Under the pieces are notes generated by a model. It had not been told where the DNA came from and searched no databases. It saw only the letters and a list, made by a program, of their open reading frames with translations. The position numbers were made by a program, and so were the translations under genes. 64,000 nucleotides of DNA from Bacillus sp. T3. GTDB lineage: Bacteria > Bacillota > Bacilli > Bacillales > Cytobacillaceae. The number at the start of each line of letters is the position of its first letter. Within the stretch, counting starts at the first letter, position 1. The DNA is taken from contig NZ_CP137761.1 of NCBI RefSeq assembly GCF_033449965.1, forward strand, positions 806,001 through 870,000. Direction: 5' to 3'. Below are positions 43,884 through 52,872 of this stretch, piece after piece.

Positions 43884-45668
43884 ATGTCTAATCAAACCGA
43901 AAAATTGATTAAAGGTGGCAGCTTTTTAATTGAAGATATAAGCTATGAGCGGATGATAACTCCTGAGGATTTCACAGATGAGCAGATCATGATTGCCAAA
44001 ACAACAGAGGATTTTGTTGTCAATGAAGTGGTTCCAGAAGTGGAGTACTTAGAAAAGCATGAGTTTGATCGGACGGTACGCCTACTAAAGGAAGCCGGTG
44101 ATTTAGGGTTATTAGGTGCGGATGTACCCGAGGAATACGGTGGCCTAGGCTTAGATAAAATCAGCTCTGCGTTAATCACGGAGAAAATGACACGTGCTGG
44201 AGGATTCTCTTTATCGCACGGTGCACATGTTGGAATTGGCTCACTACCGATCATTCTTTTTGGAAATGAACAGCAAAAGCAAAAGTATTTGCCAAAGCTT
44301 GCAACAGGAGAAAAGCTAGCTGCTTACGCCTTAACAGAACCAGGCTCAGGCTCTGATGCACTTAGTGCGAAGACGACTGCCAAATTAAATGCCGAAGGAA
44401 CCCACTTTATTTTAAATGGGGAAAAGCAATGGATTACAAACGCTGGCTTTGCAGATGTATTTGTTGTCTATGCCAAAATTGATGGAGAGTATTTTTCGGC
44501 ATTTATCATTGAGCGTGATTTCCCAGGCGTTTCGACTGGTGCTGAAGAAAAGAAAATGGGGATTAAATCTTCATCAACACGCACCCTTATCTTACAGGAT
44601 GTTCCGGTGCCAAAAGAAAACCTGTTAGGTGAACCTGGCAAAGGCCACATTATTGCGTTTAATATATTAAATATTGGCCGTTATAAGCTTGGAGTGGGTG
44701 TTGTTGGAGGATCAAAACGGGCTTTTGAATTAGCAGTGAAGTATGCAAATGGTCGTCAGCAGTTTAAAACACCAATCGCTCAATTCAATTTGACGAAGGA
44801 AAAATTAGCAACTATGGCATCGAAACTTTATGCCGCTGAGAGCTCAGTTTATCGGACAGTCGGATTGTATGAGGAACGAATGGGTGGATTATCAGAAGAG
44901 GAACAAAAGAATCCAAAAGTCGTTGCTGCTTCTATTGCTGAATATGCGATTGAGTGCTCATTAAATAAGTTCTTTGCTTCTGAGGTATTGGACTACGTTG
45001 TCGATGAGGGCGTCCAACTCCACGGTGGATACGGCTTTATGCAGGAATACGAAATTGAACGGGCCTACCGTGATTCACGAATCAACCGAATCTTTGAGGG
45101 AACGAATGAAATAAACCGCTTGTTGGTTCCAGGCACATTCATTCGGAAAGCATTAAAAGGTGAGCTTCCGCTATTCCAAAGAGCGCAAACCCTGCAGGAA
45201 GAACTAATGATGATGATGCCGGTTGAGCCAGGTGATGAACCGCTTGCTCAGGAAAAATATTTAACAAGTAATGCCAAGAAAATAGGCTTATTAGCAACGG
45301 GTCTTGCAGCCCAAAAATTTGGTAAGTCTCTAGAGAGGGAACAAGAAATACTTGCCAATATTGCCGACATTATTTCAAATGCTTATGCGATGGAATCCGT
45401 TGTACTCAGAACAGAAAAAGCGATTTCTGTAAACGGGCTTGAAAAAAATAAGCAAAAGCTTCTCTATACGCAAATTTTCTGTCAGGAAGCTTTTAATAAA
45501 ATTGAGCAGGATGCAAAAGAATCGCTATTGGCGATTGAGGAAGGAGATACGGTACGGATGCTGTTATCAGCGCTTCGAAAATTCACACGCCACACTCCAA
45601 TTAACGTCATTGCCAAAAAACGCGAAGCAGCCTATAAATTAATTGAGCAAGAAAAATATATTGTGTAA
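43884..45668 (+). CDS. fadE: Acyl-CoA dehydrogenase
   Basis: This 594-aa flavoprotein does the first step of beta-oxidation. Blocks ALTEPGSGSDALSAKT and WITNAGFADVF bind FAD, and YRDSRINRIFEGTNEINRLLVPG with its catalytic Glu is typical. The C-terminal extra helical domain is that of the Bacillus FadE group. It is the last gene of the fad operon. Confidence 0.94.
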   Translation: MSNQTEKLIKGGSFLIEDISYERMITPEDFTDEQIMIAKTTEDFVVNEVVPEVEYLEKHEFDRTVRLLKEAGDLGLLGADVPEEYGGLGLDKISSALITEKMTRAGGFSLSHGAHVGIGSLPIILFGNEQQKQKYLPKLATGEKLAAYALTEPGSGSDALSAKTTAKLNAEGTHFILNGEKQWITNAGFADVFVVYAKIDGEYFSAFIIERDFPGVSTGAEEKKMGIKSSSTRTLILQDVPVPKENLLGEPGKGHIIAFNILNIGRYKLGVGVVGGSKRAFELAVKYANGRQQFKTPIAQFNLTKEKLATMASKLYAAESSVYRTVGLYEERMGGLSEEEQKNPKVVAASIAEYAIECSLNKFFASEVLDYVVDEGVQLHGGYGFMQEYEIERAYRDSRINRIFEGTNEINRLLVPGTFIRKALKGELPLFQRAQTLQEELMMMMPVEPGDEPLAQEKYLTSNAKKIGLLATGLAAQKFGKSLEREQEILANIADIISNAYAMESVVLRTEKAISVNGLEKNKQKLLYTQIFCQEAFNKIEQDAKESLLAIEEGDTVRMLLSALRKFTRHTPINVIAKKREAAYKLIEQEKYIV

Positions 45669-45679
45669 TAGATTATGGT

Positions 45680-45717
45680 GGCTTTCTTCTTTTAGGAGAA
45701 AGCCTTCATGATTTTTT
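45680..45717 (+). terminator. Probable terminator after fadE
   Basis: GGCTTTCT pairs with AGAAAGCC (45680-45704); T-rich sequence follows after six bases, so it is weaker than the others. Confidence 0.5.
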
Positions 45718-45870
45718 AAAGGATTTTCAACAATAAAGTCGAATTGTTTTTAGGTGGTCGAAATACATTTGATGCATATGTAGAGGAACACTCATGCATG
45801 ATTCTTGGATTTTTCCTTTTCATGTATTACAATGTACCATTGATTGGCAAAATAACATGGAGGTGAAAAA

Positions 45871-46227
45871 ATGTCATTATCCCTTTACTGGTATCCGAAA
45901 TGCGGAACATGTAGGAAAGCAAAAAAATGGCTTGATGATCATGGTATTGAATATGACGAAATACATATTGTTGAGAATCCTCCAACTAGACAACAATTAG
46001 AAGAGATGTATCAACAAAGTGGTTTAGAATTGAAAAAGTTCTTTAACACAAGTGGCCAAAAATATCGGGATCTTGGAATGAAGGACAAAATGGGTCATGC
46101 TAGTGATAGCGAATTGTTGGATTTACTCGCCTCTGATGGAATGCTAATTAAACGTCCGATTGTATATGATGGAACAAAGGTAACCGTTGGCTTTAAAGAG
46201 GAAGAATTTGAACAAACTTGGAGCTAA
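45871..46227 (+). CDS. yusI: ArsC/Spx/YusI-family protein
   Basis: This 118-aa thioredoxin-fold protein starts MSLSLYWYPKCGTCRKA after GGAGGTG, with a CxxC at 11-14 and KRPIVYDG near 95. It belongs to the arsenate-reductase-like family that includes Spx; position between fadE and gcvH identifies YusI. Enzymatic role is unknown. Confidence 0.88.
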   Translation: MSLSLYWYPKCGTCRKAKKWLDDHGIEYDEIHIVENPPTRQQLEEMYQQSGLELKKFFNTSGQKYRDLGMKDKMGHASDSELLDLLASDGMLIKRPIVYDGTKVTVGFKEEEFEQTWS

Positions 46228-46254
46228 TTACAAATGAGTGGAGGAAAATAATTG

Positions 46255-46638
46255 ATGAATATTCCTAAAGAATTTCGTTATTCAAATGAACATGAATGGG
46301 TTAAGGTAGAGGGAGATAAAGTTCGTGTGGGCATTACTCATTTTGCTCAATCAGAATTAGGAGATATCGTCTTTGTAGAGCTTCCAGAGGTTGGGGACAA
46401 GGTTGTTGCGGGTGAACCATTTGGTAGTGTTGAATCTGTAAAGACTGTATCAGAATTATATGCACCTGTAAGCGGCACAGTTGTGGAGATTAACGAGGAA
46501 TTAAGCGACAGTCCTGAATTTGTCAACGAATCACCGTACGAAAAAGCATGGATGATTATAGTTGAACCTACAAATTTAAACGAAGTTGAACAGTTAATGA
46601 CTGCTGTGCAGTACGAAGAAATGACAAAAGAAGATTAA
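46255..46638 (+). CDS. gcvH: Glycine cleavage system H protein
   Basis: This 127-aa protein carries the lipoyl group on K63 (GSVESVKTVSELYAP). The ATG at 46255 follows GGAGGAAAATAA. In Bacillus it also passes lipoyl groups to the 2-oxoacid dehydrogenases via LipL, linking it to lipA at the end of this window. No gcvT or gcvP is adjacent. Confidence 0.95.
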   Translation: MNIPKEFRYSNEHEWVKVEGDKVRVGITHFAQSELGDIVFVELPEVGDKVVAGEPFGSVESVKTVSELYAPVSGTVVEINEELSDSPEFVNESPYEKAWMIIVEPTNLNEVEQLMTAVQYEEMTKED

Positions 46639-46645
46639 GTTATAC

Positions 46646-46679
46646 AAGCGCCGTTGCTATGAGCAGGGCGCTTTCTTTA
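46646..46679 (+). terminator. Terminator after gcvH
   Basis: AAGCGCC (46646-46652) pairs with GGCGCTT (46667-46673), then TCTTTAT. Confidence 0.65.
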
Positions 46680-46820
46680 TGAATCTGACTAAGAAATGAG
46701 GATTTTCTCTAAAATATTAGTTAAAAATATAAATAGTTGAGTCTTAGGAGGAATACTACACCAACTTATTGAATATTGAATAATCTAAGATAAATACAAC
46801 TTCGTTTTCAGGTGATAAAT

Positions 46821-47174
46821 ATGAGAGAGCTCAGCGATAAAGTAATCATTGTTGAAGGCACTTCAGATAAGAAGAAAGTTAAAGGCATTATTCGGGAGCC
46901 AATTGAAATTATTTGCACCAACGGTACGATAGGGATTAACCGTTTAGAAGAATTAATTGATTCTGTCTTAGATAAAGAAGTCTATATTTTAGTCGATGCT
47001 GATGAGGCTGGAGAAAAACTTCGGAAGCAATTTAAACGCGAGTTTCCAGAAGCGGAGCATCTTTATATCGATAAATCATATCGTGAGGTCGCTACCGCAC
47101 CTGTACACCATTTAGCGACTGTTCTAGTCCAAGCAAACATAGATATATTTACTGAATTTTTAGAAAGAGGATGA
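46821..47174 (+). CDS. yusF: Toprim-domain protein
   Basis: This 117-aa protein is a single Toprim domain: VIIVEGTSDKKKV has the Glu, and ILVDADEAGEKLRKQF the DxD. The ATG at 46821 follows AGGTGAT. It resembles RNase M5-like small Toprim proteins; nucleic-acid cleavage is inferred. It is 10 bp before the thioredoxin gene. Confidence 0.85.
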   Translation: MRELSDKVIIVEGTSDKKKVKGIIREPIEIICTNGTIGINRLEELIDSVLDKEVYILVDADEAGEKLRKQFKREFPEAEHLYIDKSYREVATAPVHHLATVLVQANIDIFTEFLERG

Positions 47175-47184
47175 ATCGCAAGAA

Positions 47185-47493
47185 ATGAATGAGTTGTCAG
47201 TTGAACAAGCCAATACAATCCTCCATCAAGAATTTGAAGGAGTCCTCTATTTGTATACTCCAATGTGTGGTACATGTGCAGTGGCTCAAAAAATGCTTAC
47301 GGTCATTGAGGAGCTTATACCAGAAGTCGAGATGGTTAAAGTCAATGTGAATTTTTCCCGAGCGCTAGCTGAACAATTAAAAATTGAAAGTGTACCATGC
47401 TTATTAATATTCAAACAAGGTAGAGTGCAACAAAAAATATACGCATTTCAGTCTGTTCCATATTTGTACGACACAATCAAAAAGATCATCTAA
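47185..47493 (+). CDS. yusE: Thioredoxin-family protein
   Basis: This 102-aa thioredoxin-like protein has an active-site CxxC in TPMCGTCAVA near residue 30 and the cis-Pro in IESVPCLLIF. It probably exchanges disulfides in the cytoplasm; partner is unknown. It follows yusF closely. Confidence 0.88.
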   Translation: MNELSVEQANTILHQEFEGVLYLYTPMCGTCAVAQKMLTVIEELIPEVEMVKVNVNFSRALAEQLKIESVPCLLIFKQGRVQQKIYAFQSVPYLYDTIKKII

Positions 47494-47507
47494 AGGGATA
47501 AGGTGGG

Positions 47508-47897
47508 GTGAGTTCCTTGGGTTGCCTAGTGGAGTCTTTTGTCGAAACGTTTAATCATAAGCTTCATCTTCACGATTTAGTTAAAAATAATCCTATACAG
47601 GTATGTATTGATACCGAAAAAGGAAAGAGTTATTTCATCGTGCAAAATGGTCTTGCTAGAAATGCTGTTCAAGAATCAGTGTCAGATGAGTGTGATATCG
47701 TTTCAATTGCAACCAGTTATGATACTGCAACTGAATTATTATCCGGAAAAATAAAATTACGAGAAGCACAGGCACAAAAGCTACTCACTGTTTCAGGTTC
47801 ACTACGGACAGCACTATTGTTAGAAACTGTTTTCTATTTAACAACCAAGGATATGTATATAACAATAGATTCAGAAAAGTTAAATAATATTTATTGA
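47508..47897 (+). CDS. yusD: SCP2-like sterol-carrier-domain protein
   Basis: This 129-aa protein starts at a GTG (47508) or a TTG at 47517; the latter has AGGTGGGG at better spacing. It has the SCP2-like pattern CIDTEKGKSYFIVQNG and TATELLSGKIKL. A lipid-binding pocket is inferred from the family. It is the last of a three-gene group before the S-box leader. Confidence 0.75.
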   Translation: MSSLGCLVESFVETFNHKLHLHDLVKNNPIQVCIDTEKGKSYFIVQNGLARNAVQESVSDECDIVSIATSYDTATELLSGKIKLREAQAQKLLTVSGSLRTALLLETVFYLTTKDMYITIDSEKLNNIY

Positions 47898-47940
47898 CTT
47901 AAAAAGAATCGCTATGATAAGGTTTAAAAGTAAATAGAAT

Positions 47941-48093
47941 TTCTTATCAAGAGAGGTGTAGGGACTGGCCCGACGACACCCAGCAACCGGTTCAGAACAC
48001 GGTGCTAATTCCAGCAGAGTAAGACAACTCTGATAGATAAGAAGAGATGATAAAGTTAGCGAACCCTCTTCTTATTAGAAGTGGGTTTTTTGA
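47941..48093 (+). promoter_or_regulatory. SAM-I (S-box) riboswitch with terminator
   Basis: The core AGAGAGGTGTAGGGACTGGC...CAGCAACCGG...AAGGTGC-like GGTGCTAATTCCAGC is a textbook S-box. P1 pairs TTCTTATC (47941) with GATAAGAA (48036). The terminator AACCC...GGGTT ends in six T at about 48090. The antiterminator is visible: ATAAGAAGAG (48037-48046) can pair with CTCTTCTTAT (48066-48075). High SAM turns off metY. Confidence 0.95.
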
Positions 48094-48127
48094 TGTTTAC
48101 TATCATTACATAAGGGAGAGAGAAAGA

Positions 48128-49438
48128 ATGAGTGAAAAACAAAAAAATTATCGATTTGAAACCTTAAGTGTTCATGGTGGCTTAGCACCAGATCCTGTAA
48201 CTGGGGCGCGTGCTGTTCCGATTTATATGAGCAATGCCTATCAATTTGAAAACACTGAGCATGCTGCGAATTTATTTGCCCTAAAAGAACCAGGTTATAT
48301 TTACACAAGAATACATAACCCAACTGTTACGGTATTTGAAGAGAGAGTGGCTTTACTAGAGGGTGGTATCGGAGCACTCGCAGTCGCAAGCGGAATGTCG
48401 GCGATTACATTAGCCATTTTGAATGTCGCTCAGGCAGGGGATGAAATTGTTGCCGCGTCAACTCTTTATGGGGGAACTTATAATTTATTTGCGATGACGC
48501 TACCACGTTATGGAATTAATGTGAAGTTTGTAAATGCAGAGGATCCAGAAAATTTTAGAGCGGCCATTACGGATAAAACGAAAGCAGTGTTTGCTGAAAC
48601 AATCGGCAATCCAAGCCTACGTATTTTAGATATCGAAAAGGTTGCAGATATTGCGCATGAGGCAGGAGTACCGTTAATCGTCGATAATACATTTGCCACA
48701 CCGTACTTGTTAAAGCCAATTGAATATGGGGCAGATATTGTCATCCATTCTGCAACAAAGTGGTTGGGTGGAAACGGTACGACATTAGGTGGAGTCATAG
48801 TGGATGGAGGTAAATTCGATTGGGGTACGGGCAAGTTTCCTGGGTTCGTTACCCCAGACCCAAGCTACCATGATCTCGTGTATAGTGAAGCGCTTGGGGC
48901 AGCAGCCTTTATCGTTAAGGCTCGTGTTCAGCTGTTGAGGGATATGGGACCTGCAATCTCGCCACAAAATGCATTCCAGCTTACATTGGGGTTAGAGACA
49001 TTGCACGTAAGAATGAAGGAACATATTGCTAACACGAAGGAAATCATAAAATATTTACAAGCACATCCTGCCGTAAAATGGATTTTATACCCAGGAAATG
49101 AGGATCATCCGGACAAAGCTCTTGCTGATAAATATTTACCAAAAGGACCTGGATCTGTCGTTGTATTTGGAATTGAAGGTGGACGTGAGGCAGGGGCGAA
49201 ATTTATTAATGAATTAAAGCTTTGGACACATGTTGCCAATGTTGGCGATGCTAAAAGCTTAGTCATTCACCCAGCCAGTACAACCCATCAGCAATTAGAT
49301 GAAGAGGGCTTAGCAGCCGCAGGTGTTCCAGAAGATTTAATTCGTCTTTCAATTGGAATTGAAAATGTCGAAGATTTAATCGAAGACCTTGACCAAGCAA
49401 TCGAAGTAGCAACTGGCTTAACGAGTGCTGTCAAATAA
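48128..49438 (+). CDS. metY: O-acetylhomoserine aminocarboxypropyltransferase (homocysteine/methionine synthesis)
   Basis: This 436-aa PLP enzyme of the Cys/Met metabolism family joins sulfide (or methanethiol) to O-acetylhomoserine. The ATG at 48128 follows GGGAGAG. PLP-contacting D186 N187 and the Schiff-base lysine K211 in SATKWLGG are visible. The long form (about 430 aa) is that of MetY rather than MetI. It is controlled by the S-box upstream. Confidence 0.9.
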   Translation: MSEKQKNYRFETLSVHGGLAPDPVTGARAVPIYMSNAYQFENTEHAANLFALKEPGYIYTRIHNPTVTVFEERVALLEGGIGALAVASGMSAITLAILNVAQAGDEIVAASTLYGGTYNLFAMTLPRYGINVKFVNAEDPENFRAAITDKTKAVFAETIGNPSLRILDIEKVADIAHEAGVPLIVDNTFATPYLLKPIEYGADIVIHSATKWLGGNGTTLGGVIVDGGKFDWGTGKFPGFVTPDPSYHDLVYSEALGAAAFIVKARVQLLRDMGPAISPQNAFQLTLGLETLHVRMKEHIANTKEIIKYLQAHPAVKWILYPGNEDHPDKALADKYLPKGPGSVVVFGIEGGREAGAKFINELKLWTHVANVGDAKSLVIHPASTTHQQLDEEGLAAAGVPEDLIRLSIGIENVEDLIEDLDQAIEVATGLTSAVK

Positions 49439-49479
49439 CTTAGGTAAAAATATCCATTATTTTAAAATAAATATTCTAA

Positions 49480-49509
49480 TTGACAGAAATAATTTATGCG
49501 TGATAGAAT
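49480..49509 (+). promoter_or_regulatory. Promoter of the metNPQ leader
   Basis: TTGACA (49480-49485), 18-bp spacer, TAGAAT (49504-49509), 56 bp before the riboswitch. Confidence 0.7.
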
Positions 49510-49564
49510 CACTTTAATAGTAAGGAATTCAGAACATATAATTGATTGAATAATAGAATAGTTG

Positions 49565-49740
49565 CTCTTATCAAGAGAGGTGGAGGGATGTGCCCTATGA
49601 AGCCCAGGCAACCGTCATATTGCTTAGCAATGTGAAAAGGTGCCAATTCACACAAAGTCATACGACTTTGGAAGATGAGAGAAGGGAAATAGAAACTCAC
49701 TATGCCTTTCTGCTCATTTTGCAGATAGGCATTTTTATTA
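49565..49740 (+). promoter_or_regulatory. SAM-I (S-box) riboswitch with terminator
   Basis: AGAGAGGTGGAGGGATGTGC, AGCCCAGGCAACCG and AGGTGCCAATTC form the S-box core; P1 pairs CTCTTATC (49565) with GATGAGAG (49674). The terminator pairs ATGCCTTTCTGC (49702) with GCAGATAGGCAT (49721) and ends in TTTTT. It controls metNPQ. The 194 bp from 49741 to the start codon show no further structure. Confidence 0.95.
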
Positions 49741-49934
49741 GGTTCGAATTCTTTCTAAATTTTATTAAAATAGCATTTGTTAACTGTTGGAATTCAGGAT
49801 GAAGGTACATTAAAGAAAAAACATATAAACATGCCAAATTATGAATGAATGGTTAAGAACATTCAAAACATAATGAAATACTAGAAGTCCAACAAAACAG
49901 CATCTGCTAGGAAGAATTAAAAGAGGGTGATCGG

Positions 49935-50960
49935 ATGATTCATATAAAAGGAGTAAACAAGATCTATCCTTCAAAAAATGGTCGTGTAACAGCAGTTGAC
50001 GACGTGAGTTTGGAAGTGAAAGAAGGAGAAATCTTTGGTGTTATAGGCTATAGTGGTGCCGGAAAAAGCACCTTGATTCGGATGCTGAATGGGCTAGAGA
50101 TTCCAACGCAAGGTTCAATTAAAGTGGCTGGTAATGAGGTTTCCTCGATTAAAGGAGCAGCTCTCAGGAAGGCTCGCCAAGAAATTAGTATGATTTTCCA
50201 GCATTTTAATTTGCTCTGGTCTCGGACTGTACGAGAAAATATCGCATTTCCACTTGAAATCGCTGGAATCTCGAAGCTTGAACGGAACAAACGGGTGGAT
50301 GAATTAATCAAGCTCGTTGGGTTGGAAGGAAGAGAAGAATCATACCCTTCACAGCTAAGCGGAGGACAAAAGCAGAGAGTAGGGATTGCGAGAGCACTAG
50401 CGAATAACCCGAAGGTTTTGCTTTGTGATGAAGCAACAAGTGCATTGGATCCACAAACAACTGATTCAATTTTAGATTTGTTAGTTGATATAAACAAACG
50501 TCTAGGACTGACAATCGTGTTAATTACACATGAAATGCATGTGATTCGAAAGATTTGCCACCGCGTTGCGGTTATGGAAGACGGGAAAATTGTTGAGCTT
50601 GGCCCTGTTTTAGAGGTGTTTAAACATCCTGAACAGGCCATTACAAAGCGATTTGTCCAACAAGTAACGGAGCCAGAGGAAACAAAAGAAACGATTGAGA
50701 ACTTATTGACACGTTATCCACATGGACAAGTGGTTCAATTATCCTTTGTAGGAGAAGCAGCTGAGCAACCAGTAATCGCTAATTTGATCCGTCAATATGA
50801 GTTAACTGTTACGATTTTGCAGGGGAAAATATCCCAGACCCAAACAGGTTCTTATGGGACGCTATTCCTACATCTAGATGGGAAGCAACAGGAAATTGAC
50901 AAAGCAACAGAATTCCTACATTCCCAGCACGTAGGGGTGGAGGTGATCAAGAATGGCTGA
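49935..50960 (+). CDS. metN: Methionine ABC transporter ATP-binding protein
   Basis: This 341-aa ATPase has Walker A GYSGAGKST, signature LSGGQKQR and Walker B VLLCDEAT, then a C-terminal NIL domain (about 250-341) that senses methionine. It starts after GAGGGTGATCGG. The 3' end overlaps metP by 8 bp. Confidence 0.95.
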   Translation: MIHIKGVNKIYPSKNGRVTAVDDVSLEVKEGEIFGVIGYSGAGKSTLIRMLNGLEIPTQGSIKVAGNEVSSIKGAALRKARQEISMIFQHFNLLWSRTVRENIAFPLEIAGISKLERNKRVDELIKLVGLEGREESYPSQLSGGQKQRVGIARALANNPKVLLCDEATSALDPQTTDSILDLLVDINKRLGLTIVLITHEMHVIRKICHRVAVMEDGKIVELGPVLEVFKHPEQAITKRFVQQVTEPEETKETIENLLTRYPHGQVVQLSFVGEAAEQPVIANLIRQYELTVTILQGKISQTQTGSYGTLFLHLDGKQQEIDKATEFLHSQHVGVEVIKNG

Positions 50961-51618
50961 GATAATTGAGCAACTGAACTGGGACCAATTATGGATTGCG
51001 ACACAAGAAACGATCTATATGACGTCAATCTCTGTGATCACCACATTTATATTAGGACTTTTACTTGGATTATTATTGTTTCTAACAGATAAAGGGAACA
51101 TTTGGGAGAATCGCTTTATTAACATTATCATTGCTGGTTTTGTGAATATTTTCCGATCAATCCCATTTATTATATTAATTGTTTTGCTTATTCCGTTTAC
51201 AAAATTAATGTTAGGAACCATGCTTGGTGCAAATGCAGCACTCCCTGCTTTAATTATTGGGGCTGCACCGTTTTATGCACGTATGGTGGAAATCGCACTT
51301 AGAGAAATTGATAAAGGTGTGATCGAGGCTTCTCAATCAATGGGGGCGACACATAGTCATATCATTTTTAAAGTACTGATTCCTGAATCATTGCCTGCGT
51401 TAATCTCAGGGATTACAGTAACCGCCATTTCGTTAGTAAGCTTTACAGCGATGGCTGGGGTCATTGGTGCGGGTGGTCTTGGACATTTCGCGTATTTAGA
51501 AGGATTTCAGCGTAATCGACCACTGATTACACTAGTAGCCACTATTGCTATATTAATTTTGGTATTTATTATCCAATTCGTTGGAGATTACTTTACAAAA
51601 AAAACAGACAAACGTTAA
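50953..51618 (+). CDS. metP: Methionine ABC transporter permease
   Basis: This 221-aa permease has five membrane segments and an EAA loop (VIEASQSMGATHSHIIFKVLI). It carries D- and L-methionine with MetN and MetQ. metP is the B. subtilis name; metI is used in E. coli. Confidence 0.94.
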   Translation: MAEIIEQLNWDQLWIATQETIYMTSISVITTFILGLLLGLLLFLTDKGNIWENRFINIIIAGFVNIFRSIPFIILIVLLIPFTKLMLGTMLGANAALPALIIGAAPFYARMVEIALREIDKGVIEASQSMGATHSHIIFKVLIPESLPALISGITVTAISLVSFTAMAGVIGAGGLGHFAYLEGFQRNRPLITLVATIAILILVFIIQFVGDYFTKKTDKR

Positions 51619-51636
51619 CTAGGAGGAAAAGTAGAC

Positions 51637-52473
51637 ATGAAAAAGTTATTCGCGATTTTCACAATTGCCATCCTTGCTTTAACACTAGCTGCATGCGGCG
51701 GTGCTAAAGATGAAGCAACTAAAAAGGAAGGAAAAGGCGGTAACAAAACTCTAGTAGTAGGTGCATCCGCTGTTCCTCATGCTGAAGTGCTTGAAGCAGC
51801 AAAACCGTTATTAAAGGAAAAAGGAATTGATCTTAAGGTTCAAGTATTTACTGATTATATCCTACCAAATGTGGCGTTACACGATGGAGAGATTGATGCA
51901 AACTATTTCCAAACACCTGGCTATTTAGAGCTTCAAATGAAAGAAAACAAGGACTTTGACTTTGTAAGTGTTGGGGAAATTCACCAAGAACCAATTGGTG
52001 TATACTCTAAAAAATATAAAAGCTTAGATGATCTTCCTAAAGGCGCAAAAATTATCATGAGTGATTCTTTTAGTGACCATGGTCGTATTTTACCGATTTT
52101 TGAAAAGGCTGGCTTAATTAAGCTTAAAGAAGGCGTTGGAGCTAACGCTCGCGTTGAAGATATCGTTGAAAATCCTAAAAACCTTGATTTCTCAACTTTA
52201 ATTGAAGCAAAATTATTAGCTTCTTCATTTGAAAATGGCGAAGGTGATGCGGTAGTTATCAATACAAACTACGTATTAGAGGCTGGAATCAATGCGAAGG
52301 AATACCAGATTGCTCGTGAAGGTGACGATGTTGTTCCTGCGAACCTTGTTGTTGTAAATTCAAAAGATAAAGACAATGAAGAGATAAATACACTGGTTGA
52401 AGTATTAAAATCGAAAGAAATTCAAAAGTTTATTGAAGAAAAATACAAAGGTGCTGTACTATCAGTAAAATAA
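51637..52473 (+). CDS. metQ: Methionine-binding lipoprotein
   Basis: This 278-aa NlpA-family protein has a lipobox (LTLAAC, C20) and the family blocks LKVQVFTDYILPNVAL, DANYFQTPGYL and PIGVYSKKYKSLDDLP. It is the last gene of the S-box-controlled operon. Confidence 0.95.
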   Translation: MKKLFAIFTIAILALTLAACGGAKDEATKKEGKGGNKTLVVGASAVPHAEVLEAAKPLLKEKGIDLKVQVFTDYILPNVALHDGEIDANYFQTPGYLELQMKENKDFDFVSVGEIHQEPIGVYSKKYKSLDDLPKGAKIIMSDSFSDHGRILPIFEKAGLIKLKEGVGANARVEDIVENPKNLDFSTLIEAKLLASSFENGEGDAVVINTNYVLEAGINAKEYQIAREGDDVVPANLVVVNSKDKDNEEINTLVEVLKSKEIQKFIEEKYKGAVLSVK

Positions 52474-52484
52474 CTTTTGTAATT

Positions 52485-52519
52485 AAAAAAAGCAGGCATG
52501 AATAATGCCTGCTTCTTTT
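52485..52519 (+). terminator. Terminator after metQ
   Basis: GCAGGCAT (52492-52499) pairs with ATGCCTGC (52505-52512), then TTCTTTTG. Confidence 0.85.
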
Positions 52520-52767
52520 GTATTTAGGGAAAATTTGATATATTTAAACATGCTGAAATTGATTTAGAACAAGGAATAAAAACCAAAATCCTTATAATAT
52601 AGAAGAATAGTAAGCGGCACCATTTCTAATTTTTTGATAGAATAGAAAAGGAAATTCATTTTATTGATCTTAATGCTGATACATGAAAAGAGGTAATTCG
52701 GAAAAGATAGACATGATAAGCCAATTTTTGTTCTTTATAAAGGACTTTTGTTATTACTGCTAAAGTG

Positions 52768-52796
52768 TTGCTAACAAATTCGATTTGTTATAAGAT
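52768..52796 (+). promoter_or_regulatory. Candidate suf promoter with embedded dyad
   Basis: TTGCTA (52768-52773), 17-bp spacer, TAAGAT (52791-52796). The spacer is filled by the perfect 8-3-8 palindrome TAACAAAT-TCG-ATTTGTTA (52772-52790), which looks like an operator. The rest of the 399-bp gap before sufC shows only the metQ terminator. Confidence 0.5.
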
Positions 52797-52872
52797 TGTA
52801 ATGAGAATAAACTGAGAATGAAAAAATTCAGCAGTTTTTGCTGGATGATATATAGTGATGGAGGTATATATA

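Noticed and set aside
49590..49802. 70-codon frame over the second S-box
   Set aside because: It lies in the riboswitch and terminator, so it is not a gene.
50048..50641. 197-codon minus-strand frame inside metN
   Set aside because: Shadow of the ATPase gene; Ser/Ile-rich nonsense.
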